Shown: positions 45,491 through 54,929, numbered from the stretch's first letter. The stretch is DNA of 64,000 bases from Photobacterium aphoticum (GCF_001029435.1 NZ_LDOV01000017.1:1-64000); one strand, 5' to 3'. Notes: generated by a model not told the origin, from the letters alone. Translations and numbers: made by a program.

Positions 45491-47371
45491 ATGTGTGGTA
45501 TTTCAGGTATCTTCAATCTCCATCGTTCCACGCCCATTGATGAAGCTCTCCTCAAGCGTATCAACCGCTTACAACAACATCGGGGGCCAGATGATGAAGG
45601 CTACTATGTCGATGCATTCGCAGCATTAGCCCACCGCCGTCTGTCTATCATTGATTTATCCGGCGGCCACCAGCCCCTGTTTAATGAAGATAACAGCGTG
45701 GTGGTGGTCTTTAATGGTGAGATCTACAACTACCGGGAGCTGGCACAGGAGCTCAGCGCTTTAGGTCATCAATTTCGTACTCTGAGTGATACCGAAGTGA
45801 TTGTGCACGCCTGGGAGGCCTGGGGAGAAGACTGTGTTAAACGCCTTCGTGGCATGTTCGCTTTTGCGGTATGGGATACCAATACCCGAACTCTGTTTAT
45901 CGGCCGAGACCGTCTGGGCAAGAAGCCCCTGTTTTACACGGTTACCCCACAAGGCCAACTTATTTTCGCCTCTGAACTGAAAGTACTGGTCGGCCACCCT
46001 GACGTCTGTACCGAACTGCGCCCCGAGATGGCAGAAGAATTCTTCATGTATGGCTATATCCCCGAGCCATACAGTGCTTACCAAAACATCTTTAAGCTAG
46101 AACCTGGGCATACTATTACCGTGCGTCCACAAAGTGGACTGGCTTCCAAGCAGTACTGGGACTTGCCCGCTCCCTCGCGTATTCTGAGCTGGGAAGAAAC
46201 CCAATATTCCCTTATCGATAAACTCAAAGAGGCGGTCAATATTCGCTTGGTCGCTGACGTGCCACTCGGGGCTTTTCTCTCCGGCGGTGTCGACTCCAGT
46301 GCCATTGTCGCCTTAATGGCAGAATTGCAGGACTCCCCGGTCAATACCTGTTCGATTGGCTTTGATGAGCGGGATTTTGATGAAAGCGATTACGCACAAC
46401 AAGTCGCTGAGCGCTACCATACTCACCATTGGCAGGAAATTGTCAGTCCACATGATATCAGCCTGATTGACCAACTGGCTGATATCTATGACGAGCCGTA
46501 TGCCGACAGCTCAGCCCTGCCTACATACAAAGTGTGTCAACTGGCCAGCCAGCGGGTCAAAGTCGCGCTGTCAGGCGATGGCGGGGATGAAATTTTTGGC
46601 GGCTATCGTCGTCATCGCATGCATCTGGCCGAGCAACGCCTACGTGATGCCATTCCGCAACCGATTCGTAAACCCCTGTTTGGCACATTGGGGAATCTCT
46701 ATCCTAAGGCCGATTGGGCACCCCGCCCGCTGCGCGCAAAGACCACCTTTCAGTCTCTGGCCATGAACATGGTAGAAGGCTATGCCAGTAGCGTGTCGAA
46801 AATACGGACGGCAGAACGCCAGAAATTATTCAGCCCGGCCTACCACCGGCAGCTGGATGGATATAACGGCATTGATATCCTCTACCAACACGCCAAACAA
46901 TTCCAAACGGATGATCCGCTCAAACAAGTGCAGTATCTGGATATCAAAACGTGGCTGGCGGGAGACATTCTCACCAAGGTTGACCGAGCCAGTATGGCGC
47001 ATGGTCTGGAGGTGCGCGCACCTTTATTGGATCACGCGTTTATTGAATGGGCTTATCAAATCAACAGCCAAGACAATATTCGGCACAATGAAGGGAAATA
47101 CGCTTTTAAAAAATCGCTCGAACGGTATGTCAGTAATGACATTCTCTATCGCCCCAAAATGGGGTTTGGCATGCCTATCGCCCACTGGTTCCGCACGTCA
47201 TTACAGTCCAGCCTGTACGACAACGTGCTCTCTGATGCGATGTGTGACAGCGGGTTCTTCAATGTCGACCAATTAAAAAAAATGATCCATGAACACCAAC
47301 AAGGATACCGTGATCATGGTGTTCAACTGTGGTGCTTACTGATGTTCTCGCAGTTCATGGTAAGACAGTAA
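45491..47371 (+). CDS. XrtA-system amidotransferase (asparagine-synthase-like, TIGR03108-type)
   Basis: Class-II glutamine amidotransferase that probably amidates an acidic sugar or other EPS component rather than making free asparagine. The 626-aa protein has the N-terminal nucleophile Cys2 (MCGISGIFN), glutaminase residues in RGPDDEG and NGEIYNYREL, and the ATP-pyrophosphatase loop SGGVDSSA (about 263-270) with LSGDGGDEIFGGY. An AAGGAGG site precedes the ATG. It follows xrtA, as in other exosortase A loci. Confidence 0.93.
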   Translation: MCGISGIFNLHRSTPIDEALLKRINRLQQHRGPDDEGYYVDAFAALAHRRLSIIDLSGGHQPLFNEDNSVVVVFNGEIYNYRELAQELSALGHQFRTLSDTEVIVHAWEAWGEDCVKRLRGMFAFAVWDTNTRTLFIGRDRLGKKPLFYTVTPQGQLIFASELKVLVGHPDVCTELRPEMAEEFFMYGYIPEPYSAYQNIFKLEPGHTITVRPQSGLASKQYWDLPAPSRILSWEETQYSLIDKLKEAVNIRLVADVPLGAFLSGGVDSSAIVALMAELQDSPVNTCSIGFDERDFDESDYAQQVAERYHTHHWQEIVSPHDISLIDQLADIYDEPYADSSALPTYKVCQLASQRVKVALSGDGGDEIFGGYRRHRMHLAEQRLRDAIPQPIRKPLFGTLGNLYPKADWAPRPLRAKTTFQSLAMNMVEGYASSVSKIRTAERQKLFSPAYHRQLDGYNGIDILYQHAKQFQTDDPLKQVQYLDIKTWLAGDILTKVDRASMAHGLEVRAPLLDHAFIEWAYQINSQDNIRHNEGKYAFKKSLERYVSNDILYRPKMGFGMPIAHWFRTSLQSSLYDNVLSDAMCDSGFFNVDQLKKMIHEHQQGYRDHGVQLWCLLMFSQFMVRQ

Positions 47372-47386
47372 AAGGGGAGACTCGGC

Positions 47387-48631
47387 ATGAAGTTATTGAC
47401 CATCACAACCCTGTACCCGAATGCGAGTGATCCCAAACATGGGATCTTCGTGGAAACCCGTTTGCGACATCTGCAACAACATTATCCTGATGTGGCGTGT
47501 ACCGTGATTGCACCGGTGCCATGGTTCCCCTTTCGTCATCCGATGTTTGGTCACTACGCACACTATGCCGATGTCCCGCTCATAGAAACCCGACACGGCA
47601 TCACAATTTATCATCCACGCTATTTGGTGATCCCCAAAGTAGGGATGCAACTGCTGCCAGCCGCACTGCACCATTGCATTCTTAAGCAGGTTCGACAGTT
47701 ACTACAGCAAGGACAAGACTTCGATTGTATTGATGGGCACTACTATTACCCCGAAGGCGTTGCTATCGAAAAAGTCGCCGCCGAGGTCAAACTGCCTTTT
47801 ACCATGACCGCCCGGGGCACTGACATTAACCTGATCCCTCAGTTTCCTCGTCCGCTGCAGCAAATTCAGCATGTATTCAAGCAGGCTCAACATAACCTGG
47901 CGGTGTGTGAAGCACTGCGGCAAACCATGATTCTCCATGGCGCAGATCCTGCCCGCTCAACAACAGCCCGTAACGGCGTCGATCTAACCCTGTTTCCTTT
48001 TGCCGATAAGCAACAACAACAGGCTCTGCGCACCCAATTAGGATTGCCCGCAGATAAACCCATTTTCCTGTCTGTTGGCTGGTTAATTGAACGTAAAGGC
48101 CACCACTTAGTCATCGATGCGATGCTGTCACACCCGGATGCCCTATTACTTATCGCCGGAACCGGCCCCAATGAAAAAGCCTTAAAGCAGCAAGCCATAA
48201 ATGCAGGCATCGAAAAGCAGGTGATCTTTTTGGGTGGACTGGATCAACCTACCTTGGCGCACTATTTTGCCGCCAGTGATCTCTCCATTCTGGCCTCAGA
48301 CCGTGAAGGCTGGGCCAATGTATTACTGGAATCGATGGCATGCGGGACGCCCGTCGTCGCCACCAATATTTGGGGGACACCGGAAGTGGTCACATGTTCT
48401 GATGCGGGGGTATTGGTCGAGCGAAATGTCTCCAGCATTGCAGAAGGCATCACCACCCTTTACACCCACCTTCCGGATCGTCAAGCCACACGACGCCATG
48501 CTGAACAGTTTTCCTGGGAAGACACCGCGCACCTGCTGCATCAGATATTCACCCGCATTGTTAACGCCGACACAGCGGACGCCACCGCCCCTTCTGCCGT
48601 CACCTCAACCCATAAGGATCTGGCTTCATGA
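47387..48631 (+). CDS. glycosyltransferase family 4 protein
   Basis: GT-B glycosyltransferase of 414 aa. The N-terminal domain starts ITTLYPNASDPKHGIFVETR; the donor-binding half has FLSVGWLIERKGHH, a Gly-Thr-Gly-Pro turn and the EX7E-type segment EGWANVLLESMACGTPVVAT. AAAGGGGAG lies upstream of the ATG. The C-terminal 25 residues are Ala/Thr-rich. The stop overlaps the next glycosyltransferase start by four bases. Sugar specificity unknown. Confidence 0.9.
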   Translation: MKLLTITTLYPNASDPKHGIFVETRLRHLQQHYPDVACTVIAPVPWFPFRHPMFGHYAHYADVPLIETRHGITIYHPRYLVIPKVGMQLLPAALHHCILKQVRQLLQQGQDFDCIDGHYYYPEGVAIEKVAAEVKLPFTMTARGTDINLIPQFPRPLQQIQHVFKQAQHNLAVCEALRQTMILHGADPARSTTARNGVDLTLFPFADKQQQQALRTQLGLPADKPIFLSVGWLIERKGHHLVIDAMLSHPDALLLIAGTGPNEKALKQQAINAGIEKQVIFLGGLDQPTLAHYFAASDLSILASDREGWANVLLESMACGTPVVATNIWGTPEVVTCSDAGVLVERNVSSIAEGITTLYTHLPDRQATRRHAEQFSWEDTAHLLHQIFTRIVNADTADATAPSAVTSTHKDLAS

Positions 48632-49794
48632 AAATTCTCTACCACCATCGTGTCGCCTCACGAGACGGCCAGTTTGTCCATATTGATGCCATCATCAACG
48701 TTTTAAAACAGCAAGGACACGAGGTGATCATCGTTGCACCAGACATCAGTGAAAACACGGATTTTGGTGACAATGGCGGCTGGGTATCGACTTTACGTCA
48801 GCGGTTGCCCGGCGCGATTGCCGAGCTGCTGGAGCTAGGTTACAGCCTGTACGATTTCATTAAGCTGTATCGCGCGATTAAACGACACCGCCCTGATGCC
48901 ATTTATGAACGCTACAATCTCTTTTTACCTTCAGGCATTTGGGCTAAACAATGGTTTCAGTTACCGCTCTTGTTGGAAGTGAACTCACCGTTATACCAAG
49001 AGCGGCATGATTACACCGGCATCCATCTGCCCATGCTGGCTCGCTGGTCAGAATACTACACTTGGCGTAATGCCGATCACGTCCTGCCCGTCAGCCACGT
49101 TCTGGCAGGTTACCTCTATGAAGCCGGAGTCTCGGAACAACACGTCACCGTGATCCCGAACGGTATTGATCCTGCCCACTTTCATGCCGATATACAGGCG
49201 ACGCGCCTGCCACAATTTGAAGGGAAAACCGTCATTGGTTTTGTCGGGTTTTGCCGTGAATGGCACCGATTGGATGCCGTTATGCGCCGTATTGCGACCT
49301 TCAACGACCCCAATATTCATTTATTGATCATCGGGGATGGTCCGGTATTAGCCGATCTCAAAACACTCGCAGAAACGCTGAAGATCACCAAGCAGACACA
49401 CATTACCGGTCTGATCCCCCGTGATGAAATGCCAACGTGGCTCGCGCAAATTGATATTGCCCTGCAACCGGCCGTCACACCTTGGTGTTCACCGCTCAAA
49501 TTGATTGAATATTTAGCGGCTGGCAAAGCGATCGTGGCACCCGATGCTGATAATATCAAAGAGCTATTAACCCACGAACACAATGCGCTGTTGTTTGAAA
49601 ATGGCAATATGGAAAGCATGCTCAGCGCTATCGAACGCTTGCTTGAAAATGCCCCCTTACAAGCTGATCTTCGCCAACAAGCCAGTCAAACCATCTCTGA
49701 AAAACAACTGACCTGGTACAGCAATGGCGAAAAAATTACCCGTTTAATGGCTCTTGCACGAACCGATAACGCCATCACTCTCGAGCAAGGCTAA
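48628..49794 (+). CDS. glycosyltransferase family 4 protein
   Basis: GT-B glycosyltransferase of 388 aa, in the middle of the biosynthetic operon. The acceptor domain contains YERYNLFLPSGIWAKQ and LLLEVNSPLYQER; the donor domain has VIPNGIDPAHFH, GFVGFCREWHR, and SPLKLIEYLAAGKAIVAPD with the conserved Glu. It lacks a signal peptide and is cytoplasmic or peripheral. Expected to add one sugar of the repeat; no closer assignment is possible. Confidence 0.9.
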   Translation: MKILYHHRVASRDGQFVHIDAIINVLKQQGHEVIIVAPDISENTDFGDNGGWVSTLRQRLPGAIAELLELGYSLYDFIKLYRAIKRHRPDAIYERYNLFLPSGIWAKQWFQLPLLLEVNSPLYQERHDYTGIHLPMLARWSEYYTWRNADHVLPVSHVLAGYLYEAGVSEQHVTVIPNGIDPAHFHADIQATRLPQFEGKTVIGFVGFCREWHRLDAVMRRIATFNDPNIHLLIIGDGPVLADLKTLAETLKITKQTHITGLIPRDEMPTWLAQIDIALQPAVTPWCSPLKLIEYLAAGKAIVAPDADNIKELLTHEHNALLFENGNMESMLSAIERLLENAPLQADLRQQASQTISEKQLTWYSNGEKITRLMALARTDNAITLEQG

Positions 49795-49811
49795 CCCGAT
49801 GAGGTGCTTAC

Positions 49812-50927
49812 ATGACAAGATCTGTGGTTCATATCGTTCATGGTTTTCACATCGGTGGGCTAGAAAAACTCATCGTCAATTGCATCAACAAAATGGGCAA
49901 CCACTATCAACATACAATCATCAGCCTCACCTCTGCCAGCGACGATATAGCCAAACAGCTGAACTACCCCGTTAAGGTGATCGCCCTTGATAAGCCGCCA
50001 GGTAACAGTGCGCGTTTATACCCATTACTGTATAAGCATTTACGTACGTTAAACCCTGATATCGTGCAAACGTACAACCTTGCAACCATTGAATACCAAT
50101 GTATCGCGGCACTGGCCAGGATTCCCATTCGTATCCATGCTGAACATGGCCGGGATACCTATGATCCTTTTGGTAAAGTAAAGAAATACCGCTACTTACG
50201 CAAAATCTGTGCGCCATTTATTCATCATGTCGTGGCCGTGTCCGACGATCTGTATCAATGGCTGGCACACGACGTAGGTATCCCAGAAAACAAATTGATT
50301 TTGATCCGCAATGGCATCAACACCGAACACTTTCAGCCAGCGGCCTCGTCCCGCCCATCGGACAAGAATGTGACAGCGTTCCCCCACACATTCACCTTTG
50401 GGCATGTCGCTCGGCTGCAAAGTGTTAAAAACCAGCAGCTGCTCATCCTTGCCTATCAGTCCGCTTGTGAGCAAAGCCCTACTTTCGCCGAAGACACCCA
50501 ATTGGTATTAGTGGGCGATGGGGATCAACGGGCGGCGTTAGAGCAACTGGCCGCCCAATCAACGTCTGGGGCACAGATTCACTTTGCTGGCAGTCAAACA
50601 GACATGCGCGAACAATATGCCCGCTTTGACGCCTTTGTGCTGTCTTCTATCGCAGAAGGCATTCCATTAACCTTGTTAGAATCGATGTCGATGGGGATCC
50701 CGCACATTGTGACCAATGTCGGTGGGATTGGCGAAGTGATCATCGATGGCTGCACCGGTATTGGCGTCCCCTCTGAGAATCAGGCCGCACTCACCACCGC
50801 TCTATTAGAGTTCTACCATCAGAAAAATCAGCTTCCTAAAATGGGGGCTTCTGCGCGCCACCGGATAGAAGCCTCTTTCAGTGAAAACAGCATGGTTGAA
50901 GCATACAAAACCCTTTATCAAGTATAG
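49812..50927 (+). CDS. XrtA-associated glycosyltransferase (TIGR03088-type, GT4)
   Basis: GT4 glycosyltransferase of 371 aa. The N-terminal pattern VVHIVHGFHIGGLEKLIVNCINKM is typical of the PEP-CTERM/EpsH1-associated TIGR03088 branch. HAEHGRDTYDPFGK (acceptor side) and SSIAEGIPLTLLESMSMGIPHIVTNVGG (donor side) follow. Last gene of the rightward operon; a strong terminator lies about 55 bases downstream. Confidence 0.9.
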   Translation: MTRSVVHIVHGFHIGGLEKLIVNCINKMGNHYQHTIISLTSASDDIAKQLNYPVKVIALDKPPGNSARLYPLLYKHLRTLNPDIVQTYNLATIEYQCIAALARIPIRIHAEHGRDTYDPFGKVKKYRYLRKICAPFIHHVVAVSDDLYQWLAHDVGIPENKLILIRNGINTEHFQPAASSRPSDKNVTAFPHTFTFGHVARLQSVKNQQLLILAYQSACEQSPTFAEDTQLVLVGDGDQRAALEQLAAQSTSGAQIHFAGSQTDMREQYARFDAFVLSSIAEGIPLTLLESMSMGIPHIVTNVGGIGEVIIDGCTGIGVPSENQAALTTALLEFYHQKNQLPKMGASARHRIEASFSENSMVEAYKTLYQV

Positions 50928-50981
50928 CGATGACCCCATTTAGCTATCACCAAGAGCCATGACACGCATTCCGTCAAAAGT

Positions 50982-51010
50982 AAAAAAGCCGACATCATGT
51001 CGGCTTTTTC
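50982..51010. terminator. bidirectional terminator between the EPS operon and hddC
   Basis: A perfect stem AAAAAGCCGACAT / ATGTCGGCTTTTT with flanking A and T runs, between two convergent operons. Confidence 0.9.
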
Positions 51011-51032
51011 TCTTCGGTATGGCCAATGCGTC

Positions 51033-51764
51033 CTAACGCACCGGTAATGCACTATCGTGTTCTTTAAAATAGGCATTGGCGAGCATGTAATCATCAAAAA
51101 TACCAATATCAATAAAATAGCTGTCTGATTGCTGGCTCAACAATACCCACTGCCGATCAGCGGCTTTCTCCAGGTAAGTTTTCTCAAAAGAAAATCGCTC
51201 TACCTCTACACCGTCAAATTCACTGCCTCTCAATAAATAAATGCCAGCATTAATATAGCCAGAAACACTGCGTGTCTTTTCATGAAAGCCCACCACCCGG
51301 CCGTCATCATCGAGTTGCGTGGTGCCATAGCGCCCTGTGTTATGCAGGTATTTCACCACCATCACGATATGGGCATCGGTGAGTTGTCGACACAAGCCGC
51401 TTAAATCAAACTCGCAGTAACTGTCTCCATTCACCACCAGTAACGTCTGCTGCTCCAATTGGCACTGGCGGACCGCATTGACAATGGCCCCGCCGGTTCC
51501 GAGTGGCTCATCCTCCACACTGTACTCTATGGCCACGCCACGGTACGAGTCACCAAAATAGTCTTGAATAAGCGAACGCAGGTAAGATACGGCAAGGACA
51601 ATACGGGAAACATTTTGCTCTACTAAATTATCCAATACGCGTTCAATAAAAGGGCGACCAGCCACATCTACCATGGGCTTGGGTTGTGACTTGGTCATTT
51701 CACCTAACCGAGTCCCCAACCCTCCACACAGTACAATGGCGACCACATCGTCATGCTCAGCCAT
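51033..51764 (-). CDS. hddC: D-glycero-alpha-D-manno-heptose 1-phosphate guanylyltransferase-like nucleotidyltransferase
   Basis: Sugar-phosphate nucleotidyltransferase that would form GDP-heptose. The 243-aa protein has the signature IVLCGGLGTRLGEMTKSQPKPMV, then LLVVNGDSYCEFD and GYINAGIYLL. The function is inferred mainly from its tight linkage to hddA and gmhA; the fold alone would also fit other NDP-sugar pyrophosphorylases. Start ATG 51764 has AAGGAG about eight bases upstream and overlaps the gmhA stop by eight bases. A frame to 51791 would add nine residues. Confidence 0.85.
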   Translation of the reverse strand: MAEHDDVVAIVLCGGLGTRLGEMTKSQPKPMVDVAGRPFIERVLDNLVEQNVSRIVLAVSYLRSLIQDYFGDSYRGVAIEYSVEDEPLGTGGAIVNAVRQCQLEQQTLLVVNGDSYCEFDLSGLCRQLTDAHIVMVVKYLHNTGRYGTTQLDDDGRVVGFHEKTRSVSGYINAGIYLLRGSEFDGVEVERFSFEKTYLEKAADRQWVLLSQQSDSYFIDIGIFDDYMLANAYFKEHDSALPVR

Positions 51765-52338
51765 TAAAGTACTCCTTCTCGACATAACCACAGATCATAT
51801 GGCCAATCAGAATGTGCGCCTCTTGAATTCTCGGCGTATCCGTTGAAGGCACAGCAATACACAGATCACTGCACTGATGAATATCTCCACCTTGCCCAGC
51901 AAGGCCAACAGCGGTGATCCCATGCTCTTTGGCATACGCCATCGCTTTAAGAATGTTGGGTGAATTACCTGATGTCGAAATACCAATGAAGACATCACCA
52001 GGCTGCCCATTCGCCTGAAGTTGACGTTCGAACAGTTTTTCAAAGCCATAGTCATTGCCAATCGCCGTCAGCACCGAGGTATCCGTCGTCAATGCCATGG
52101 AAGGAAGTCCCGGACGATCAAAGTTGAAGCGACTGACAAATTCAGCGGCTATATGCTGCGCATCCGCTGCACTGCCACCATTACCGGCCAGAATCACTTT
52201 ATTGCCACGCTGATACGCCGCTAAACAAAGATCCGCCACTTCTCCAATCGTGGCCATCACTTCCTGCGATTCAACCAGACGTTGTTTCACCACAATAGAC
52301 TGAATCGTGCTTTGCTGAAAATACGTTAAACTTTCCAT
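51757..52338 (-). CDS. gmhA: sedoheptulose-7-phosphate isomerase
   Basis: Converts sedoheptulose-7-phosphate to D-glycero-D-manno-heptose-7-phosphate. The 193-aa SIS-domain protein has GNGGSAADAQHIAAEFVSRF, TSVLTAIGNDYGFE and ISTSGNSPNI, all typical of GmhA. This is a dedicated copy in the EPS locus; a second gmhA for LPS core is likely elsewhere. It overlaps hddA by 13 bases and hddC by 8, showing tight coupling. Confidence 0.93.
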   Translation of the reverse strand: MESLTYFQQSTIQSIVVKQRLVESQEVMATIGEVADLCLAAYQRGNKVILAGNGGSAADAQHIAAEFVSRFNFDRPGLPSMALTTDTSVLTAIGNDYGFEKLFERQLQANGQPGDVFIGISTSGNSPNILKAMAYAKEHGITAVGLAGQGGDIHQCSDLCIAVPSTDTPRIQEAHILIGHMICGYVEKEYFNG

Positions 52339-53354
52339 GACTGCGTTCCCTCTTGCGTAAACTTGAACGGATGTATCGTACCTTCTAAATCTTCCAGTGC
52401 ATTTTCGACGGCGATACGTTTTAGCGGATCAACAAACAGCATCATGAACCCACCACCACCAGCCCCAGAAATTTTGAGTGACGTCGCGCCAGCACTTATG
52501 GCCCGATCTTCAATCTGTTCAATCAGCGGTGTGGATATAGCCGGGGACGTTGCCTTCTTGGCGACCCAAGAGTCCTGAAAGAGTTTGGACATGCCATCGA
52601 TATCAGAATGCAAAAGGCGCTCTTTCATCTCAAACGCCAATTGTTTTACATCGTGCATCGCCTGCAGGGGCTTTTCGGTATTCCCGGAGGTGGTTTTGAC
52701 TTGATCATCGATAATTTTGGCGGATGAACGAGAAACGCCGGTGAAATACAGCAGTAGCTGGGTTTCGAGTTCATTCAAAATCGAGCGACGAATGCGTAAG
52801 GGATTCACCAACACACGGTTTTCATCATAGAATTCCATGAAATTAAACCCGCCAAACGTGGTGGCATATTGGTCCTGTTTTCCCCCAGATAATTGGCAGT
52901 CCACACGCTCAATATCATAGGCAAGTCGAGCAATGTCATACTCACCAAGCGGAAGATTGAGTAATTTCTGGTACGCGCTGATCATGGTCACGACCATGGT
53001 AGAGGACGATCCCAGTCCGCTTCCCGGAGGGGCGTCGCAGTGGGTGTACACTTTAATGGGTAAAGGCTGCCCGTGGTTATATTCACGAATAACACGGTTA
53101 TACACCGCTTTATGCAGGATCAGGCGCCCTTCTAAAGGTAACTCGCCCGTCAGACTTGAATGAAACTGTTCACCGATATCTTGTGCATCAAAGAAAACGC
53201 CTTCGCAATCCTCTTCCATTTCAATGGTACAGTGTGCATACATATCAATAGTTGCATTGAGTACACACCCTCCATATTTATCGCAATAAGGAGAGAGATC
53301 CGTCCCTCCTCCGGCTAATCCTAATCTCAGTGGTGAACGTGATCGTACTATCAT
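52326..53354 (-). CDS. hddA: D-glycero-alpha-D-manno-heptose 7-phosphate kinase-like GHMP kinase
   Basis: GHMP kinase expected to phosphorylate heptose-7-phosphate at C1 in the alpha, GDP-linked branch. The 342-aa protein has RSRSPLRLGLAGGGTDLSPY at its N-terminus, the ATP loop PPGSGLGSSSTM and the C-terminal KISGAGGGGFMM. Start ATG 53354 has AGAGG eight bases upstream; ATG 53360 is alternative, and a frame to 53516 is unlikely because it runs past a ribosome site. With gmhA and hddC it lacks only the 1,7-bisphosphate phosphatase step (gmhB), not seen here. Confidence 0.9.
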   Translation of the reverse strand: MIVRSRSPLRLGLAGGGTDLSPYCDKYGGCVLNATIDMYAHCTIEMEEDCEGVFFDAQDIGEQFHSSLTGELPLEGRLILHKAVYNRVIREYNHGQPLPIKVYTHCDAPPGSGLGSSSTMVVTMISAYQKLLNLPLGEYDIARLAYDIERVDCQLSGGKQDQYATTFGGFNFMEFYDENRVLVNPLRIRRSILNELETQLLLYFTGVSRSSAKIIDDQVKTTSGNTEKPLQAMHDVKQLAFEMKERLLHSDIDGMSKLFQDSWVAKKATSPAISTPLIEQIEDRAISAGATSLKISGAGGGGFMMLFVDPLKRIAVENALEDLEGTIHPFKFTQEGTQSWKV

Positions 53355-53468
53355 TGACATGTCCTCTGTCAGCCATAAATAAATGACAAAGCCGCAAAAA
53401 AATACAACAACTATTTTTAGATTGGTCGAGCATTTCAAATTATGCAAGAAAATACCCAACGCGCAGAA

Positions 53469-53498
53469 ATAGTCCTTATCTGAATAGTCCTTATCTGG
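53469..53498 (-). repeat. 15-bp tandem duplication at the end of the O-ligase gene
   Basis: ATAGTCCTTATCTG occurs at 53469-53482 and again at 53484-53497, one A/G change at the junction. One copy contains the ligase stop codon and the other lies just past it, so the duplication does not alter the protein. Probably replication slippage. Confidence 0.7.
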
Positions 53499-54840
53499 CT
53501 TGTTGCGAATGCGCAACGTCCGTCGAAGCGATGGCTTTGGTTTTTTCTTCCTGTTCTATTTGCTCAAGCGATTCACGCATCGATAAATCTAAAGCAATGA
53601 CCACAGCGAAAAAAGACCAACACGCTTCTGCGTACGGCAATGACAATGCCGCCCCTGATATGCAATACGCTACAATGGACAATTTCAACATGCTGGCTAA
53701 ATGATATTGCCATCGCAGTCGTTCTAAATCTTTCACCTTTCGCATAATATTGCTTAAGGTGAAATAAGCGACAACAATAATGCCGAGAAATAAACCCAAA
53801 CCAAGAAAACCATGATCGCCCAGTACCTGAAAATAAATACTATGTGCGGCCCAGCCACGATCTCCTGGCTCCGGCGACTCAATAAAAGACAGTTTTTCAA
53901 AATCATCCGCCACCGAACGCCAGACATAACCAAACTGCATGGCACGGAACCCGCCGCCGACTAAAGGCCGTTCCATCGCCATCAGTGTGTACATCTTCCA
54001 GGCCTTCACACGGATCATGAACGAACCGTCTTGCTCAGCATTTTCAATAGTATTCATGCGGTTAAACCATTTTTCCGGCAGAAACTGTAACGCTAATATC
54101 GTTAACAAGCCGAAACCGAGTAAGGTCATGACTTTACGCTTACTCTTCAACCAGAAGAAACCACCGACACAGGTTAAACCGATAAAGCCCCCCCGTGATT
54201 GTGTCCCTAACACCGCCAACACGCACAGTATCAGTACCGTTATTAAACCAAGGCGGTAAAACTTCTGTTTATATTGCCCCAGCAAATACACAATCAATGG
54301 GATCACCATACACAATGCTAAAGCGAAGTGATTATTATCTGACAGGATATTATTACTCGGCCCTTTAATATGGTGGCCACCGGCCGTCGCCATAAATTTC
54401 AGGCCTTCCACTACCCCCATCAGGCCGAGTGAAAACACATAGGCCATCAATAAGTAATTAAAATGATTTCTTGTCTGTATAATAAGTGAGACAAATAAAA
54501 TAATTAATAATGTCTTGGAAAACTTAACCCACTCACTCCACACATAATCAGGATCAGAAACCGTCACCGTCGTTGTTATTGTTATATGTACGGTAAAAAG
54601 CAACATCATTAATATCAGCGGGGTGAGACGCATCGGCCGTTTATACGCTGCTATTCCGTAAACGATTACCGTAATAAGGACAAACAACGTGTTATAACTG
54701 ATCCCAGAAGCAAATCCGTACAACCAATGTTTAGGCACAAACAGGCCCGTCCAAAGCCATAAAGTGACAGCGACATACGGCTTACGAAATGCCAATAAAA
54801 CAAGGCATGCAATCACACCAAGAAACAGTATATCCCTCAT
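53491..54840 (-). CDS. exosortase-A-associated O-antigen-ligase-like protein (TIGR03097-type)
   Basis: Polytopic membrane protein of the Wzy/WaaL group, predicted in exosortase A systems to act as an O-glycosylation ligase. The 449-aa protein has about 10-12 helices and a large periplasmic loop (about 255-330) containing the family's WKMY-MAMERPLVGGGFRAMQ and the His of GWAAHSIYFQVLGDHGFLGL. The C-terminal 40 residues are polar. Its start overlaps the stop of a 30-aa membrane peptide gene (ATGA). Confidence 0.91.
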   Translation of the reverse strand: MRDILFLGVIACLVLLAFRKPYVAVTLWLWTGLFVPKHWLYGFASGISYNTLFVLITVIVYGIAAYKRPMRLTPLILMMLLFTVHITITTTVTVSDPDYVWSEWVKFSKTLLIILFVSLIIQTRNHFNYLLMAYVFSLGLMGVVEGLKFMATAGGHHIKGPSNNILSDNNHFALALCMVIPLIVYLLGQYKQKFYRLGLITVLILCVLAVLGTQSRGGFIGLTCVGGFFWLKSKRKVMTLLGFGLLTILALQFLPEKWFNRMNTIENAEQDGSFMIRVKAWKMYTLMAMERPLVGGGFRAMQFGYVWRSVADDFEKLSFIESPEPGDRGWAAHSIYFQVLGDHGFLGLGLFLGIIVVAYFTLSNIMRKVKDLERLRWQYHLASMLKLSIVAYCISGAALSLPYAEACWSFFAVVIALDLSMRESLEQIEQEEKTKAIASTDVAHSQQAR

Positions 54841-54929
54841 TGATGATCCCCTTTGTCGTCATCTTTAATAGAGAGATAAGTCACGATAATAAACGCGATC
54901 AAACCGGAAAGAAAAAGCGCTGATTCCAT
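54837..54929 (-). CDS. small single-helix membrane peptide, 30 aa
   Basis: A 30-codon frame that fits exactly between the flippase and O-ligase genes. Its ATG directly follows the flippase TAA, its TGA overlaps the ligase ATG (ATGA), and an excellent AAGGAG site lies six bases upstream inside the flippase gene. The peptide starts MESALFLSGLIAFIIVTYLS, one membrane helix, and ends in a charged tail (IKDDDKGDHQ). Such arrangement would be unlikely without selection. It may be a small subunit of the ligase or flippase; I do not recognise a family. Confidence 0.6.
   Translation of the reverse strand: MESALFLSGLIAFIIVTYLSIKDDDKGDHQ

Noticed and set aside
39417..50927. ops/JUMPstart element for RfaH in the EPS operon
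   Set aside because: The GGCGGTAG core was not seen in the leader of either EPS operon.
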